From NCBI GenBank assembly GCA_003991915.1, contig RQTK01000006.1:377181-441180 (forward strand): a stretch of DNA of 64,000 nucleotides. Direction: 5' to 3'. The position numbers and the translations under genes were made by a program. The notes under the pieces were generated by a model, which was not told where the DNA came from, made no database searches, and saw nothing but the letters and a program-made list of their open reading frames with translations. This DNA comes from Elysia chlorotica. Lineage: Eukaryota; Mollusca; Gastropoda; Plakobranchidae. Shown here in pieces: positions 1-14,149 of this stretch; positions within the stretch are counted from its first letter, which is position 1, and each line of letters begins with the position of its first letter.

Positions 1-1084
1 GTGAAGATCCCTACATATCAAGTTACTAATTGAGGGATTACGAGACTACTCTATACACATATTACCAATTGGGATAACCAGCTTGATTTATCAAAACAGT
101 AAATATATTATAATGTACCTAATAGCCTGTCCTACTAGAGCACTGGAGAAGCCCTAGAAATCGGGAAAGATTGCAAAACTATAAACAAATCTGACTTTGA
201 CAGCTAGAATAGTAAAAACAAGACGGAAATAATACTTCATGTGCAAAATTGTTCTTTACTGAGTCTATATTCTTCAAGAATATTTGCTGTGAGAATTCAT
301 TATCGCCACAAAAAATGCACAAACATAATCACTTTCCAGCAAGAGATAAAGTTATTGGAAAGGGAAGTGGACCTACAATTGAATTACAGATCCCCAGAAG
401 ATCTAAACACAGGATATACCACAAATTAAGATAGCCGGCAGTACAGGTCTCAGGATAAACAAACATTAGATAAACACATCAAAAACATAACATGTATTGG
501 CTAAAATTCATGAAAACAGCGCGAGGCATGTCCATGTCAAACCAATTACAGTGACAGATGCCAGCACACAGGCAGCAACAGGAGCAGCTCCCTCAAGAGC
601 TAAACTGCCAACTCATCGAAACATCAAAGTGTATATATTTAGGAACAAATGTGTAGGATAATACGCATGGATATCTTTTCTTGGTGAACCGTAGGCAGTA
701 TCCACAGTTAGCGACACGGACCTCCCAGGAGAAGGACATTCGGTGAGTCAGCCATGCAGCTGTAGCTCATACATCATTCACATTGTTAAACTATGCTCCA
801 CCTTTACCTTTCTATCGGGGAAGAGCCAAAAGCAGGATCGATCAGAGGTCCGCAGTTCGAATCTCAGTTGATGCATTTAAAGGTAAACTGAAAAACGCAG
901 TGCTGGATTGATAATAGCTATGATTAAGACATTGACCTCAGGGACAGAAAAAGGTAAACTGATAATATGATAAATTATCGGATTATATAACAACATACAT
1001 GATTTGAATGCATGAGTTAGTCTTAATCATAAATGATGCATACTGGCCACCACGAAGAAACCAAGCGTGCGAAGAAGGAAGTAC

Positions 1085-1150
1085 ATGTTAGCTAAGATTC
1101 GAACCACTCGCCAATCAAGAGCGCTACTGACTAACCTACCATCGCACCCC
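1085..1150 (-). mobile_element. tRNA-like SINE head (minus strand)
   Basis: Minus-strand GGTGCGATGGTAGGTTAGTC, GTAGCGCTCTTGATTGGC and GTGGTTCGAATCTTAGC give a tRNA-like arrangement with a sound B-box. No downstream SINE body was evident. Confidence 0.4.
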
Positions 1151-4100
1151 ACTCGTATTATTTTTCAACCCTAGTCAGTTTTAGAAAGCCGACATTCCTG
1201 TCTGGCCACCGAGCCTTCTGCCTCAACCTGCAGGTGCAGCACTTCAAACCCCACTGTCTGGGTGTATATGTCAGGGAGCTGCCGATAGCCAGATCAAGAT
1301 AAGCTAGACCATCATCCCTCCCACTTCACACACCTACTTCTCATTACTGCTCACAAAGCCCAGGTTTTAAGGAGCGCATGTAAACACACGGTCGCACCGG
1401 AATATAACGCAGGTGCATGCAATCCTCAGCTCAATAAAAGTAGCAGTGGATAACATAGAACAAATAACAGACAGAAGACCCATATAAATCACCGCCATAT
1501 ATTATTAACATATAGCAGTTAATAAAACAAAAACAAAATGCAAACATGAACGCACCACAGTTTATTGTTTTAGCTCGGTATAAGGGAGATGTGTCACGCC
1601 AATGCTGACGGTGCCATGATCGGGAAGACCTGGAGCACTCGGATTCTGAACCGGTGCGTTACTGTAGGAATTCCACGAACTGATTACTGATAAGATACCG
1701 AGTACAGGGCCCGTATGCAACTTGTTCGTCTAAGTTTCAAGAACATTTACAGCCAAAACTATGGCGCGGATTTGTTTTTATGTTTAGAAGAGACAAACAT
1801 ACGTTAAAGGAGGATTATGTTTATTACTCTATGGGGGAGAGAAATATGAAAGGTAGATAGGTGGGGAGAGAGAGAAAGAGAGAGAGATAAGGAAAGAAAT
1901 ATGGAAATAGATAGAAAGAGTGGGAGAGACAGAGAGAGAAAGGGCAGACAGAAGAAAATGGATCACGGTGACTTAACCGTGTTCTTTAACGATAATCATA
2001 CCAAGGACTGCAACGTTTAAGTCATCTTTGGTGGGAAAGATCTACTATACTGGTGGTGCAGACAAGGATACCATGATGACAGTGTTTAGTGTGTATCCAC
2101 TTACTGTACAACAACCCAACCAAAACAGTCTCAGCTCAAGACTTTCAATATCGAGTCAGGTATTTCTCTTTTTCCCCTCCCCACTACAAGCTAAAAAATT
2201 AGATAAAGCAACATCCAAAAGTCAGAAAGAAATACCTAAACAAATTGCAAAACACACTCCACAAAAAACAAACAAACAAACAACAAAAATATAGACAAAA
2301 ACAAGAACCAAACATTCGCGCCTAAACACATAGGTATCGACACATCATGAGATGCGACTATTGGAATCGAGTTCCAGACTCCAGTCTCCGCTTATACACA
2401 CCAATGCTAGCAGGCTAGGGGCATCAGCAGGAGGAACCGGAATCAGACCATGCATCAACCATCTCAGAAAAGTCACTTGAGATACGTCCAAGTAATCTCT
2501 AGCAAATCCAGTTATGCCACACTGAATGGCTGATCAAGGGTGAGCAGTCAGTCAGACTGTACCATGCGTATGGACGCAACAAGCTGTCTGGTCGATATCT
2601 TTCAAAACACAGACCAACCCACCCAAGGACATTGTATTAATAAACCTTTCCAATCCATACATGATGAAAGTGATACTTGATTTAATTTTAGCACAGAAAC
2701 ACGCTCAAATTTTTCTAGACCAGCTAATGTTTACTCATTTGACTACTCAAGTGTGTCAATTAGTGAAATGAAATAGCTCCCTTTGATTTGTGGCATGTAC
2801 CTAAAAAGGCATGTGTGTGTCACTAAACACCGTATGGTGGAATTCACAGATTGAGCACTCCGACTTCTGTCAAGCAACAGTCGAGTGTAATTGAGAGAGC
2901 GAGAGAGAAACAAAAAACAAAAACAAACTTGGTATGACATTGAATCGTACTACATACTTAGAAATCTTAACGACTAGAAATTTGATTCGTCTGCTGCAAT
3001 ACATGTACCATACTATTTAAAGGCGAATTTCACACACATTCGCACGGAAAAAATAAAGTCTTAACTTATTTTGGATCACCATATCAAAATGGATATATAA
3101 TAGTGATTAAATAAACCATAAAACACGCTTTAAGATTAACTTTATGCTAACCTATAGTAGTGTTACTTTACTCCATGCTTTCACTCATCCATTCAGACTA
3201 GACCTTCTTGCTTCAAGCTGTTCTCTAATAGCTCACTACACCAGCTGCTGCTGTAGCAGAATTTACCCAAGCCAGTTAGCTCTTAATTTCATCTCACGGA
3301 TCTGTGCTTTCTCACCGCATAGAGCAGCCTGTAGCCTGCAGGTTTCTACTCTATATCTACTTCACTCGCCTCTTGGGTCCTGTATACACGTTCATTGATG
3401 TGTCTCTCTCTAAAATTAATCACTTAATGGACCAAGCCCGACAAATCCCTCCCCATTAAGCTAATGACTTTCTAGAGAGAAGGTGGCAATCGCACGACCA
3501 GTTCTGCTCTGCACCCAAACTTATCTGCATTCATTGGTATGCTGAAGAACACAGTGTCTTCACCAACCAGAAAGACTCCATTCTTTATAGAACATGAATT
3601 TAAAAATCCCCAGGTCATGATAGACATCATTAAAAAAGTATAACGTGATTCATCACACGAAAACAATACATTGTACGTACAATTACATGTTACACCTGTA
3701 TTTCATACGCTGAACAGAAACAAGAATGAAACAAGCAAAAATATTGAGAATCAATGATCATTTCCCATAACCAGGCAACAAATTATACACGTCGTGCAGG
3801 CGGCACTAAGAAAGATTGATTGATTACACCATTCAGTTCATTCGTGTTCAAAAAGGTGCACACAAATATTTATGTCTCTGTCTCTTAATCACTCAGTATC
3901 TCAAAGAGCGGATCAACAAAAATAGTGTCCATTTAATTTGGAATGTATTTTGAGTATGTAGCTCATTTTTATTTCTTTTTACGTTATATAAAAATCTTAA
4001 GGTGCATCACATAAAAGTTTCTATATTACTTATTTAAAAAAAATACCTGTATCATTTTAAATTAGATCGAATGTGTTTTTCCTTTAACTGTACATGATAT

Positions 4101-4371
4101 GGAGGAACCAGAAGGCTCATCGCCATTAAAATTAAAAATGGAATGGTAAGGCTCGTTTGCACTGAGAGGCAGAGAGACAGTTGATATATAGATTAAGGAA
4201 TTTGTTTCCTATTTCTTTAATGTATATGGAGGGGGAAAACGAAGAAGACAATAAAGGGGGGAGGGGGGGTGAGAGAGAAAACAATAGGATTGGGGGAGGG
4301 GAGGGGAAGAAATTATAACCGGGGGCCAGAGAAGAAAAGACTGATAAAGTGGTAAAGAGAGAGAGAAATAT

Positions 4372-4580
4372 GGGCTATATTGTGAGCGGGCCCCAAGACT
4401 TACGGGTGACAATTGTATGTGCTGCCACCCACGAGACAGGGCGGGGATGCAATGGCTTCTGTCTCAGCCGGTCATATTAAACTGACACCGACCCAACCAG
4501 TAGGGAGCGAAGTCGCCAGGACTCGAACCCAGACCTTTTGTGTCAGAGACCGATGTTCTACCCGGGACCACCGCGCCCCT
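4372..4580 (-). mobile_element. tRNA-derived SINE, tail-truncated
   Basis: Minus-strand copy carrying the tRNA-like head (GGGCGCGGTGGTCCCGGGTA with B-box GGGTTCGAGTCC) and most of the body. It ends at CTATATTGT..CCC without the GGACGTTAAAC tail. It lies between two AG-rich simple-repeat stretches. Confidence 0.85.
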
Positions 4581-5954
4581 AAGGGGTTTAGTGGAGGGGG
4601 TACAGAGAAAGGAGGGAGAAATATAGATAGATAGAAAGAGAGCTAGAGATAAATGGAGGGAGGGTTGTAGACTTGCAATGAGATAGTCAACCGGCGTGAT
4701 TCAATCAGGTTATACGGTACACAAAGTGAGGGAAGTTTGGCTTGTACATTTTTTTCCTTTCAGAACAGTATGTTACCGTCGATTTTGTCTTGAATATAAT
4801 TATTATCATTTATGTTTCTACAATTTGTAATGGAGGAGAACGCTGGTACATGCACTAGAGTAGAACTAGAATCTGGACGAATCTAGATAGAGATCATGTT
4901 GACACTGGCCTGTACGCCCTGCAGCCTGGACGGTTCAGAGAAACAAAGAATTTGAAAGAAAACAAAACATCACGAGTGCTTGTCGGCGCAAACAAGTTCT
5001 ACTTTCACCCTTCCACAGAACCTTGTCTTTGAGCTGCTGAGGGGGGGATGCGAAGAACGAAACTGTGTTGTTCTCATCCCGGGATGCTGATAATCCCAGA
5101 GTACAGTAAATTAACGCCACCAAGCTAAGTACCCGCTACGCCTAGAAACACGCATAAAAGAGTATACTATGGTGGAAGAAAAATAATGGTAGCGATTAAT
5201 TCTGTAAGAGTTGTTAAGTCCCACCAAAAAGCGCGCTGGGCTGGGTTACAACCCGGGTGATGGTGTAATTGTAAGTTACGGTGGCTGGAGAGAGCGGGCG
5301 GGGGCACACAGACCTACAGAATGTGAGGTTCAAACTCAGTCTCAGTTGATCCGGCTCGAGACCAGTGAAGTTTGAGAAGAGCAAAGAATGTTAATTACAT
5401 CACGGGTTCCTCTACAGTTTTCCACATACCAACAACAGCAGCAACCACAGAGAAGGGTCACACTGTCTGGCATTGTTGGGGAGTCAAACAACTGTGGCAA
5501 CCATTGCTAGTACACGTACTAGCATCATTATGATCATAAAAAGGTTACGATTCCTTTACTGGGTGAGTGCAAGTAAAGAGCTGAAAGTTGATATTCTCGA
5601 CTTTGATAAAGGCATCAACCCAAGTCCAAACAGCCTTAGTCAAGATATAACAGCAACTGATTGACCCCTGCTCACGACTTCAAAATATATTTATATGACC
5701 AGATAAAGCGTGATTCGTACCCGATCACAACAGGATCTCCGAAACTCCAGCTCGACCTAGCCATCCGCGTACGGGGTAGTGCAGCGTGTGCTAGTCCTGG
5801 TCCAGGAGTCACTGTACGATACAATGTAACGATCTAGCCTAGTTAAATGTATTGCTAGGGTGAGCACAAAAATGAAGTCATGCAAAATGTTAAGTGAGAA
5901 GTAGCAAAACATTACACATCAGCTTAAAGAGTAATTTATTTTGAGGTAGATGAT

Positions 5955-6076
<122 letters not shown>

Positions 6077-6625
6077 GATAGACAGACACACAGGCAAAAA
6101 AGGAGAAAAAGAAGGAAGGAAAATAAAGTATATAGTAAGTTTGACGTAGGTGCTTAAAACTTTAACAGAGAGAAGAGAGAAAGAAAGATCGGAAAAGAAC
6201 AAAACTAAAAGTAAGAAAGGGGCCAGGTAAAACTCACTGAGAGAGAGAATTCGACAAGACAAAAAAAAAATATGACAAACAGGAGGAGGTTCGTGTGAGA
6301 AAAGCACGAAGAGATGCACTACTCACTCGATGAGTCATGACTGTAAAAAACATCTCATCCACGTACCCTATCCACCACAATTATTGCGAATTTACTCTAA
6401 AGTGCGTGTAAAAGAGCTTCCGCGCAAGAAAAAGGCAGAGTAGATAGAAGATTGTGTTCGAGGACTAGGCTGTAAGACGGTGTCACAGTAAATAAACAGC
6501 AAAAGGCAGAGTTAAAAGGGTAGGTAACATATATAAAAACTAAAGGGGGAAAACGTCACAAAATATATTGAATTTGACACCGCTGCAATAAAAAGGGCAA
6601 ACCATAGTTGTAGAGAGAAAAAGAA

Positions 6626-6683
<58 letters not shown>

Positions 6684-7279
6684 CTAGAGCACATACACAC
6701 ACCCTCTACCAGAGCTAGAGACAAACAAAGAGTCTAAGACAGAGACCTACAGACGCATGAATAGCTACGTGAGAACTGCGGAGCGGGGAAGCCCCTCACC
6801 TAAGCTAATCATCAACACAAGACACGCAGTCAGTGCTGCTGGCAAAACAAAGGCCAGGTGCGAACTCTTCTCGGGCTTGTACTTTGTATTCCCCCATTAC
6901 CCCCCCCCCCCCCCCCCACACACACACGATTCTCACATTTTACAAATCAAGAGCACGACACGCGCATGGGAGCCGGCCTTTACTGAGAAAGAAAACCCTT
7001 TCACATGCGAACATAATTATTTACGGCAGGAGGAAAAAAACGTGGCTTTCACATTATACAGACCGTTCGTCAACACTGCTTACCTCAAGTGAGAAGTTTT
7101 AATGAACTCCCAACCTTTTAAACACGTTTTTTTTTCTTCTTCTTCTCTCTTCCTCCCATAAGAGGCATAGACTGAGTGGGGCAGGCCAGGGGGAGCTTTC
7201 AAACAAACCAGGCGTCAGGAGAGCTGAGAGGGTGAGTGAGAAGGCGAGGCGGAGAAATAGAAGGAAAATAGAGAGAGAT

Positions 7280-7333
<54 letters not shown>

Positions 7334-8432
7334 GGAGAATGAAAGGATGGGGAAGAAAGGTAATTTTCTGACTGCTCTTTGAACCGGTGCATAACTCACA
7401 CAACGAGATTTACTACCGATTAGAGTACAGACGTCACAACACAATTTACACGAATAATGTAACAGCACGGGCACATATTGCCACCATTGTGCAAGTGGGG
7501 CGTCCGGTAGCTTAGTCTGAAGTACTCTCTGCAGAAGGGCTGGAGACCCGAGGTTTGGACCCGAACTGGTGCCTTCATCTCCAAACAGGGTTGTTCGTGA
7601 AGCTACCCAAAGGTTGTCCTGTGAAAGTGGTCAGGCTGGACTCACACCTTCAATGTGAAATACCATAAAATAAATGAAAATCCATCACCCGGTTTTAAGG
7701 ACTGTTCTTGCAAGTCCATCGAAACTAAGTAAAAACGACCAGACGAGGATGCAGCCGCGACGGGCACGGACTAAAACGACATTACGGATAGTACCATGTA
7801 TATTGTACTGGGTATCGGCACCGATCCGTTAAACAGTCTCCACATGGTTAGCTTATTCAGTTCATGCGTGCCGAAAGGAAAAAAAAAAGCGAGCAAAGAT
7901 GAAAGTGCATGGCTAATATCACAGTTGGTCGTTTCGTTTAAACGCATGTTCCTTCCTTTTACTATTCCCATTTAAATTCTCTAGAGCTGACATGTAGCAT
8001 GTCGAGTAAAACAAACATTGTCAGTGGAAAACACACACACACACACACAAAACAAACATTCCTACCACAATTATTGCACGATTCACAGCATGTGACTGAT
8101 ACGAGAACCTTAACATCCAGGTTTATCTACCGGTGAGAGAAGGCAAAGCCTGGCCACAAACTCAACCAGACCACAGGCTTCAACAGTAAGCTGGCCTTGC
8201 TAAGCTAGATTAGTGTAGCAGAAGGGAACCATAACTTGATTCACCAGATTTAGAAACCCTCCAATTACCAATTCTTAGAACAAATGATCTCAAAGACGAA
8301 GGAAATGGCTTTCCATGAGGATAAGAGCATAATTTGGTATTGTAGAACCCAACCACACCTGAATAACCCAAGCCATGGATAACTCAGACCGCCCTGTTCC
8401 ACAACCAATCTATCTACTGACTAAACTATCTG

Positions 8433-8687
8433 GATCAAAAGCGACAGTATTCAGAAACATAAGCTTTCAACGATCATTATTGCACCAACTTAGGGGGACT
8501 CAGTCGCCAATAAAAACTGGTTATAAGCCACCAGGAACAGAAGATCAAAAAGCGACAGTATTCAGAAACAAAAGCTTTCAAAAAGAAAAAAAATCATCGT
8601 GGTGTAATTGTTGAAACGATCATATTGCACCAACTTAGGGGGATTCAGTCGTAAATAAAACTGGTTATAAGCCACCAGGAACAGAAG
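8433..8687 (+). repeat. Tandem duplication, units ~110 and ~145 bp
   Basis: Both units (8433-8542, 8543-8687) start GATCAAAA and share GCGACAGTATTCAGAAACA, CACCAACTTAGGGGGA and AGCCACCAGGAACAGAAGAT. The second carries a ~35-nt A-rich insertion after AAGCTTTCAA. Confidence 0.9.
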
Positions 8688-9314
8688 ATCTAGTACAACG
8701 AAGACCATCCTAATAAACTGGCAAAAACAAAAGTGCAACTTTTTTCCCCAAAGCTTGTCAGCAAGAAAGCCTTGTTCATCCATTCCTGGCGGTTTAAAAT
8801 CACAATCATATCTTTCCCACCAATTTGTCTCGCCGTATCTGCTAACAAATAGCATTGACGCAAAGGCAAAAAAAAAAACAAACAAAAAAAACTCCGGAAA
8901 TGAACAGATTAATCATGAATGCAGGAAAGATTAATAATAAATGTCACCACCTCTCAGAATCACCACAACATAAGCTATATATGACTGATTTACAACCACA
9001 GCATGTCCTGGTTTAGGTTAAGAGCTGTTGAGGCAGATAACACAGATGTCAAGCCTTATCAAGGCCGACACGAGCGAGGAATCTCATACATGGGGATGGC
9101 AGCAAACAAGATATTGTGCCGATTGGTTCCCTGAGGAATTCGAAGCTCACACTAGTTGGCCTAGAGAGGTACACATATATATGGTAAAAATGAGACCAGC
9201 TACCATAGAATTACATACTATCAGACATTTAAATGAGTTTAACCTTCCAACACTATGATTGTACGCACATATTTCACACTATATATGAGTTATTCAGTTA
9301 TTCATTTCATTGAA

Positions 9315-9474
9315 ATGGATAAATAGACGGTGGTTGGGGGGATAAGGAATTTGAAGAAAAAACAAACAAACATATTCCTTAGTAATACAAGATATGGATA
9401 AATAGACGGTGGTTGGGGGGATAAGGAATTTGAAGAAAAAACAACAACAAACGTATTCCTTAGTAATACAAGAT
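9315..9474 (+). repeat. Tandem duplication, ~80-bp unit
   Basis: Two near-identical units (9315-9393, 9394-9474), each starting ATGGATAAATAGACGGTGG and ending TTCCTTAGTAATACAAGAT. The second has one extra AAC triplet. A G-run of 14 follows at 9483-9496. Confidence 0.93.
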
Positions 9475-10694
9475 TTAGATTCGGGGGGGGGGGGGGTCTA
9501 TGATAAGGGGAAATCATATGAGAGGACAAAATGAGCGTTACGGAGTTGAGATGTTCTTATTATAAACAACCCACACCACTACATCAAGAACTGGTCTATG
9601 AGGATCACTGCTCCAATTTCTTTTGTTTGTCTGTGTGCGTGTTTCAAGTGCGTGTTGGAGGGGCATAGGGAGTAGAACTCTGTCTTGTGCTATATGCCAG
9701 TCTACACTGTATATTTAATCCAAATTGAAGATTGTGCAAAGAAAGTACATGTATGTAATAATTATCATAGGTAATGAACCATCTTACCATTTCAGAGCCA
9801 GTTATCTCTTATGAACACCCCCCCCCTCCCCCAAAGCCCAAAAGCCAAGGTTTTAGAACATTTACTAACTTTTTTTTCCACTCAGGTACTGTTTCTACAA
9901 ATTAGCATCCTAGTAATCATTACTAAAGTCAGGAATCACAGGTGAAGCTTCAAATCATTGTCTTTGAAATGACAATCTGTGGATCGGCTTTAAAAGGTTT
10001 TGAAAAACCGCTAATAAACACAGTAGTTATCTACATCCCAGGGTGAGAATAACAAAGTTTCTTTATTTTTTTATTTTCACCCCCCCCCCTTACCCTCAGA
10101 GTAGCTTTGTGGGAGAGTGAAAATAGAACTCATTTATATGCAGGAAAACGTGTGATCTTTGCTTTCTATCAAATCCTTTAGTGTCTGAACTGTTCAGGCT
10201 ATCGGGCGTACAGGTCACCATCAACATGATCTCTATCTAGATTTGTCTAGATTCCAGTTCTACTCGAGTACACGTACCTATGTTCAATTTTAGGGATCTT
10301 CGCTGCTTCTCTTCCGTAACAAACTGTACTTCATTTGTTCATTCTTTATGGATTATACAAAATACAAATACAAACCAAATTTCTCTCACTTTGTGTACCG
10401 TACAGCCACTTTACTTTTTTTTAATACACAAAAAAGAGGGGTGGGGGTGGGGGAGAGACGCAAATAACGAAATACTACCTTTTGATTATCCGCATCCCAA
10501 GGATGAGAATAATGCCAGACTTAACAAATGTTAAATGGGAATCTTATTCATTAAAATTATTGATCCAATTAAAAAAAAATCAGTTCCTTCCTGTATGCTG
10601 ATCCTTCTGAAACTTGTCAAAACATAAACAGCAAATGCTATGTCATATAAATTTTGCTAAAGAGATGGAAGTTGTAACTGTAAGAGTTCTAAAG

Positions 10695-10880
10695 GCTACA
10701 TGAGAATGTGGAGGTGCTGACGGCCAAGGTTTCAGCGTTGGTCTCTGATGCAAGAGGCCTTGCTTTTGAATCCTCCTTGAGACACCTTGCTCCCCACTGG
10801 TTGGGTTGCCGGGTTCGTCTCAATATAAAAATGTGACTCGCCATGTCTAACTTTGTGATCCTATAGCCACATCTTTCTCG
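10695..10880 (+). mobile_element. Diverged tRNA-derived SINE
   Basis: A degraded tRNA-like head (GGTTTCAGCGTTGGTCTCTG, CTTTTGAATCCTCC) is followed by TTGCTCCCCACTGGTTGGGT and CTCAATATAAAAATGTGACTC, matching the family's head-to-body junction and middle. Confidence 0.6.
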
Positions 10881-11214
10881 AGACTTCAGAGACACTAGAA
10901 GATAGCTTTGCTTTCTCTGATCAAAGTTTTAGTTAACTAGATCCAGATCTGTGTCTTAAATCCCTGCTCTAAAAACTTCAAACTTTATATGTCTAAAATG
11001 TAGTAAACTGCATCATAGAATAAGAGGCCTAAAAGTAAGTGCAATTCATTTCCAATTCTAAAAGTTTTAAAAGCTAAAACCTGGATCAGATAACTGTAGG
11101 CCTACCATTACAACTCCTTTGCAGTATTGAATCCAAAGCATTGACAAGGTGACACAGAGCTAGATCTAGATTTAGAATAAAGATCAAATATCTTGTTCGG
11201 TTGCTTTGTCTTAC

Positions 11215-11326
11215 CTTTGGTAATTTCGGCTAGAGTAGCATCTTTGTGTTCCTCTGAAAAGGGTTCTCCAACAATGAGAAGAAGTACAGCTCCAGGTGCG
11301 GCGCTTCCCTGGTCGTCAGAATCCAT
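11215..11326 (-). CDS. Probable first coding exon of a MAP1/Futsch-like microtubule-associated protein
   Basis: On the minus strand an ATG at 11326 opens 37 codons, reading MDSDDQGSAAPGAVLLLIVG and then EPFSEEHKDATLAEITKG. It ends at a consensus donor, AAAG|GTAAGA, with phase 1. The stretch LLLIVGEPFSEEH resembles the extreme N-terminus of MAP1 proteins, where a hydrophobic strand is followed by VGE, a short gap and EEH. MAP1 proteins bind and stabilise microtubules, mainly in neurons. The next exon would lie at lower coordinates; I could not find it in 1-11214, so a first intron longer than 11 kb is implied. The family assignment is from a short motif and is tentative. The exon itself is well supported by its coding pattern and splice site. 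Confidence 0.5.
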
Positions 11327-11379
11327 TTTGTGCAAAAATAGCGCTGACAAAATTGATCAGCACAGAATAACAATAAATC

Positions 11380-12130
11380 TAGAAACTAGATCTAGATCTA
11401 GATATCCAGACCTATGCCAACCAACCAAAATATGTTGAGTCCACTTGGAAAGTTGAAACGCTTTTGAACAAGAAACTTTCAGGTAAAAATTACGGAAGTG
11501 TGCTTCATGAACAATAGCTGCTGTGACTGACTGTATGTCTCAGCTGAGTTTGGCAGCTGTCTGCTCCCGGCTTGGATCAGGCTAGCCTAGACCGGTGATT
11601 GCTGTGAAAAGGAAACAATCAACAATCTAGTGTAGGGGATTGTTAGACCAAATGAAACAACACCGCCGATTGGTCTTCATAAGAGTACTTCCTACCTCAA
11701 AAACCAATCAGCAAGACCATAAGAACCCACCCACCAGATGAACTTTCAAAATGTAGATTTGCGGAGCTTGGAAACGAAATCAGATCTTCTCAGTTTCATT
11801 TTTACAGGCTATTATATTCTATAGATATTTATTTACCAGATCTAGATCTAGATCTAGAAACGATATTTCGATTTTAACTAAAACACATACAAAGATCGAG
11901 ATCCAAGACAACAATTCAGGCCTAGACTGACATACACTGGTATTATTATAAAGTAATCTCATTTAATTTGGATCTACCATCTTCTAGAGTCGTAGAGACT
12001 TAATTTTTTATTTTGTCATACATTCTTATCAGCCTAAACTGATCTAGATTCTAGATTTAGAGAATCTTATTCATGACAAGATCTAAATCTATATCTAGAA
12101 TCCCTACATTTTATTACAGAATAGAAATCT
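11380..12130. repeat. Clusters of AGATCT-rich palindromic motifs
   Basis: Runs of alternating TAGATC occur at about 11385-11403, 11838-11859, 12040-12061 and 12078-12098, with scattered CTAGAT copies nearby. The motif is self-complementary, so the clusters could form hairpins. They are confined mostly to the divergent intergenic interval, and a few single copies occur elsewhere in the window. Confidence 0.7.
11660..11712. promoter_or_regulatory. Candidate promoter elements (CCAAT motifs) upstream of the minus-strand exon
   Basis: An ATTGG at 11669-11673 and a CCAAT at 11704-11708 lie in opposite orientations about 350 bases upstream of the MAP1-like ATG. CCAAT boxes of this kind are common in animal promoters, including divergent ones. 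No TATA box or clear initiator is evident, so this is a positional suggestion only. Confidence 0.2.
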
Positions 12131-12177
12131 AGAGATCTCCCAAGTTTGTAAGGTAGACATAAAATGCGCTGAGCCAT

Positions 12178-13757
12178 TGGGCTGCCTCACTATGAAAGAA
12201 CTAGTTAGAAAAACTACTGGTTCTGCTCGTGGCTACTTCACTGGCTTAAAACACCTCCAAACTGGGTACAACAGGGTGTCGACCAACTGCCACTGGTAGT
12301 GGGCCTTCATTCATCCTTTATTCCTCCTTTTTCTATCATTCGAGAAACAGTCAGACCTGCCAACATTATGATTTGGGTGTAATTTATTACGCCAGAGTGC
12401 GACAAATTACAATGGGCGATCCTTGCCGAATTACTTCGAAGTGACGATAATACAATCTATTTTATATTCAGTTTCTAGGCACTGGTTCAGATATGGCTCA
12501 ACAAAATAGACTTCATGCACACAATATTTAAGACTGATCGATATTATCTATCTGATTATAAGGTATTCTGATTTTCACAAATTCAATTGCTATCACCACT
12601 AGTTTTATTGTTTGATTTACCGTATATCGATTGTCAGCTTTCTATATACTAGCGTCCGGTCATAATTTTACTTTTGGGTTGTGTTCAATAGTGTAATACA
12701 CAGTTGATGTCTGCATTGCAAAGAAACAATTTGCATTTATAATTTATCAATGTTGTGGCAGTGACTTTTGTAGGTTAAAGAAGGATTTTACATAGTATTG
12801 CATTTATAAGCTCTCAGTTAAATGTGATGTGGGGTAGTCCTGATCAAGTTTATTATTTATTATCTAACCTGAAGAGTATCACTGGTCGCATTCTACTTTG
12901 AAGGTATTGGCGAACGAGTTTTAACTGTGCTATAGCATTATACATAATTTTCCTTTTTAAATTATTTTTTTTTATCCGAACAATCAGTCACGGCGCTTCA
13001 CATTCCTGAGGTGTATGACCAGACTCTATGTCACTGGTGCTTGTGATCAGTGCATAAGGATGTGCATGTTGCGCCCACGTATGCAATCAATAAGGTACCT
13101 TGAAAGGAGTGACCCCGCCTCAGATTTTAGAGTGTGGCCCTTTTATGCTCGCAATAATCTGAAGTAGGAATGCAGAAGCCACCAGTCTGCTTCAGAGATT
13201 GCCTTTCTGGTTTATCCATTGCTTGATTACACATGGCAGGTTGGACTTTACACGTCCCTGTCCTTGTTTAATATACTACATGTAATGCTATTGTCTTGTT
13301 GCTGACGGATAGATCTAAACCTTTCCCTATTAAACCAAAGCTTTTTGTGCCACTGGGCTGCACGACCATCACAATTGTTACAATGTATTCTTTCAATTTT
13401 TCAAATAGATTATAATTGGCTTCATTTATAAACCCCACAACCTGCACAGTCAAATAGACTATTGGTGATCATCATGCCATGCCATTTGTTTTTCATATTA
13501 TATATAGGGCCTAACTCAAATACTGTCAGATTAGATCTTATATTAGTTATCAAAGAGGTAAAGAAAACAAAACGGTTTAATTCATTCATTAAGTGTGCCG
13601 CGCCACTCGACTGCCTGGCTGTGAAAGAACTACTGCTTCTGCTCGCTGCCACTCATTGACTTAGTACCTCCCAAATGGGCACTGCGGGGTGCCAAGTAAC
13701 TGCCACTAGTAGTGGGCCTTTATTATTCCTCTATTCCTCCTTTTTTTGTCATGCGAG
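12178..13757 (+). repeat. Dispersed repeat pair (12178-12358 and 13592-13757)
   Basis: Two ~170-bp copies in direct orientation share GCC..TGGCTGTGAAAGAACTA-type starts (GAAAGAACTA is identical). They also share AACTGCCACT.GTAGTGGGCC and end in TATTCCTCCTTTT and GCGAGAAAC or TTCGAGAAAC. They are about 80 percent similar by eye. Their identity is unknown. Confidence 0.7.
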
Positions 13758-14149
13758 AAACTTGTGAATGGGTGTATAGGCTCTTAAAATATCAACCAAT
13801 GGAAACGCATATAACCCTTTCAGTCAAGAGAAACGCAGGAGGAATGTTGATCCATGTAACAAAAGGATTTGAATTGAAAAATGCCACACCAACAGCTTTT
13901 TTTTTTTTTACTGTGATCACCTGCAGGAAAAAAAGTAATAATTAGCTTCTCCTTTATTCCCCCACAAAAGTAAAAAACCATAATTAAAAAGCAGACACAA
14001 AGAAGGTAGTGAAATCCACCAACTTCTCAGCGCAATAAAAGTATAGTTTTATGAAATTATAAATCGAAGTAAAGAAAAAAATATCAGCGATAACAGCGCA
14101 ACAATCAAAGCATCAATTGGCCAGGTGAACAGTACTGCCACACCCCAGT

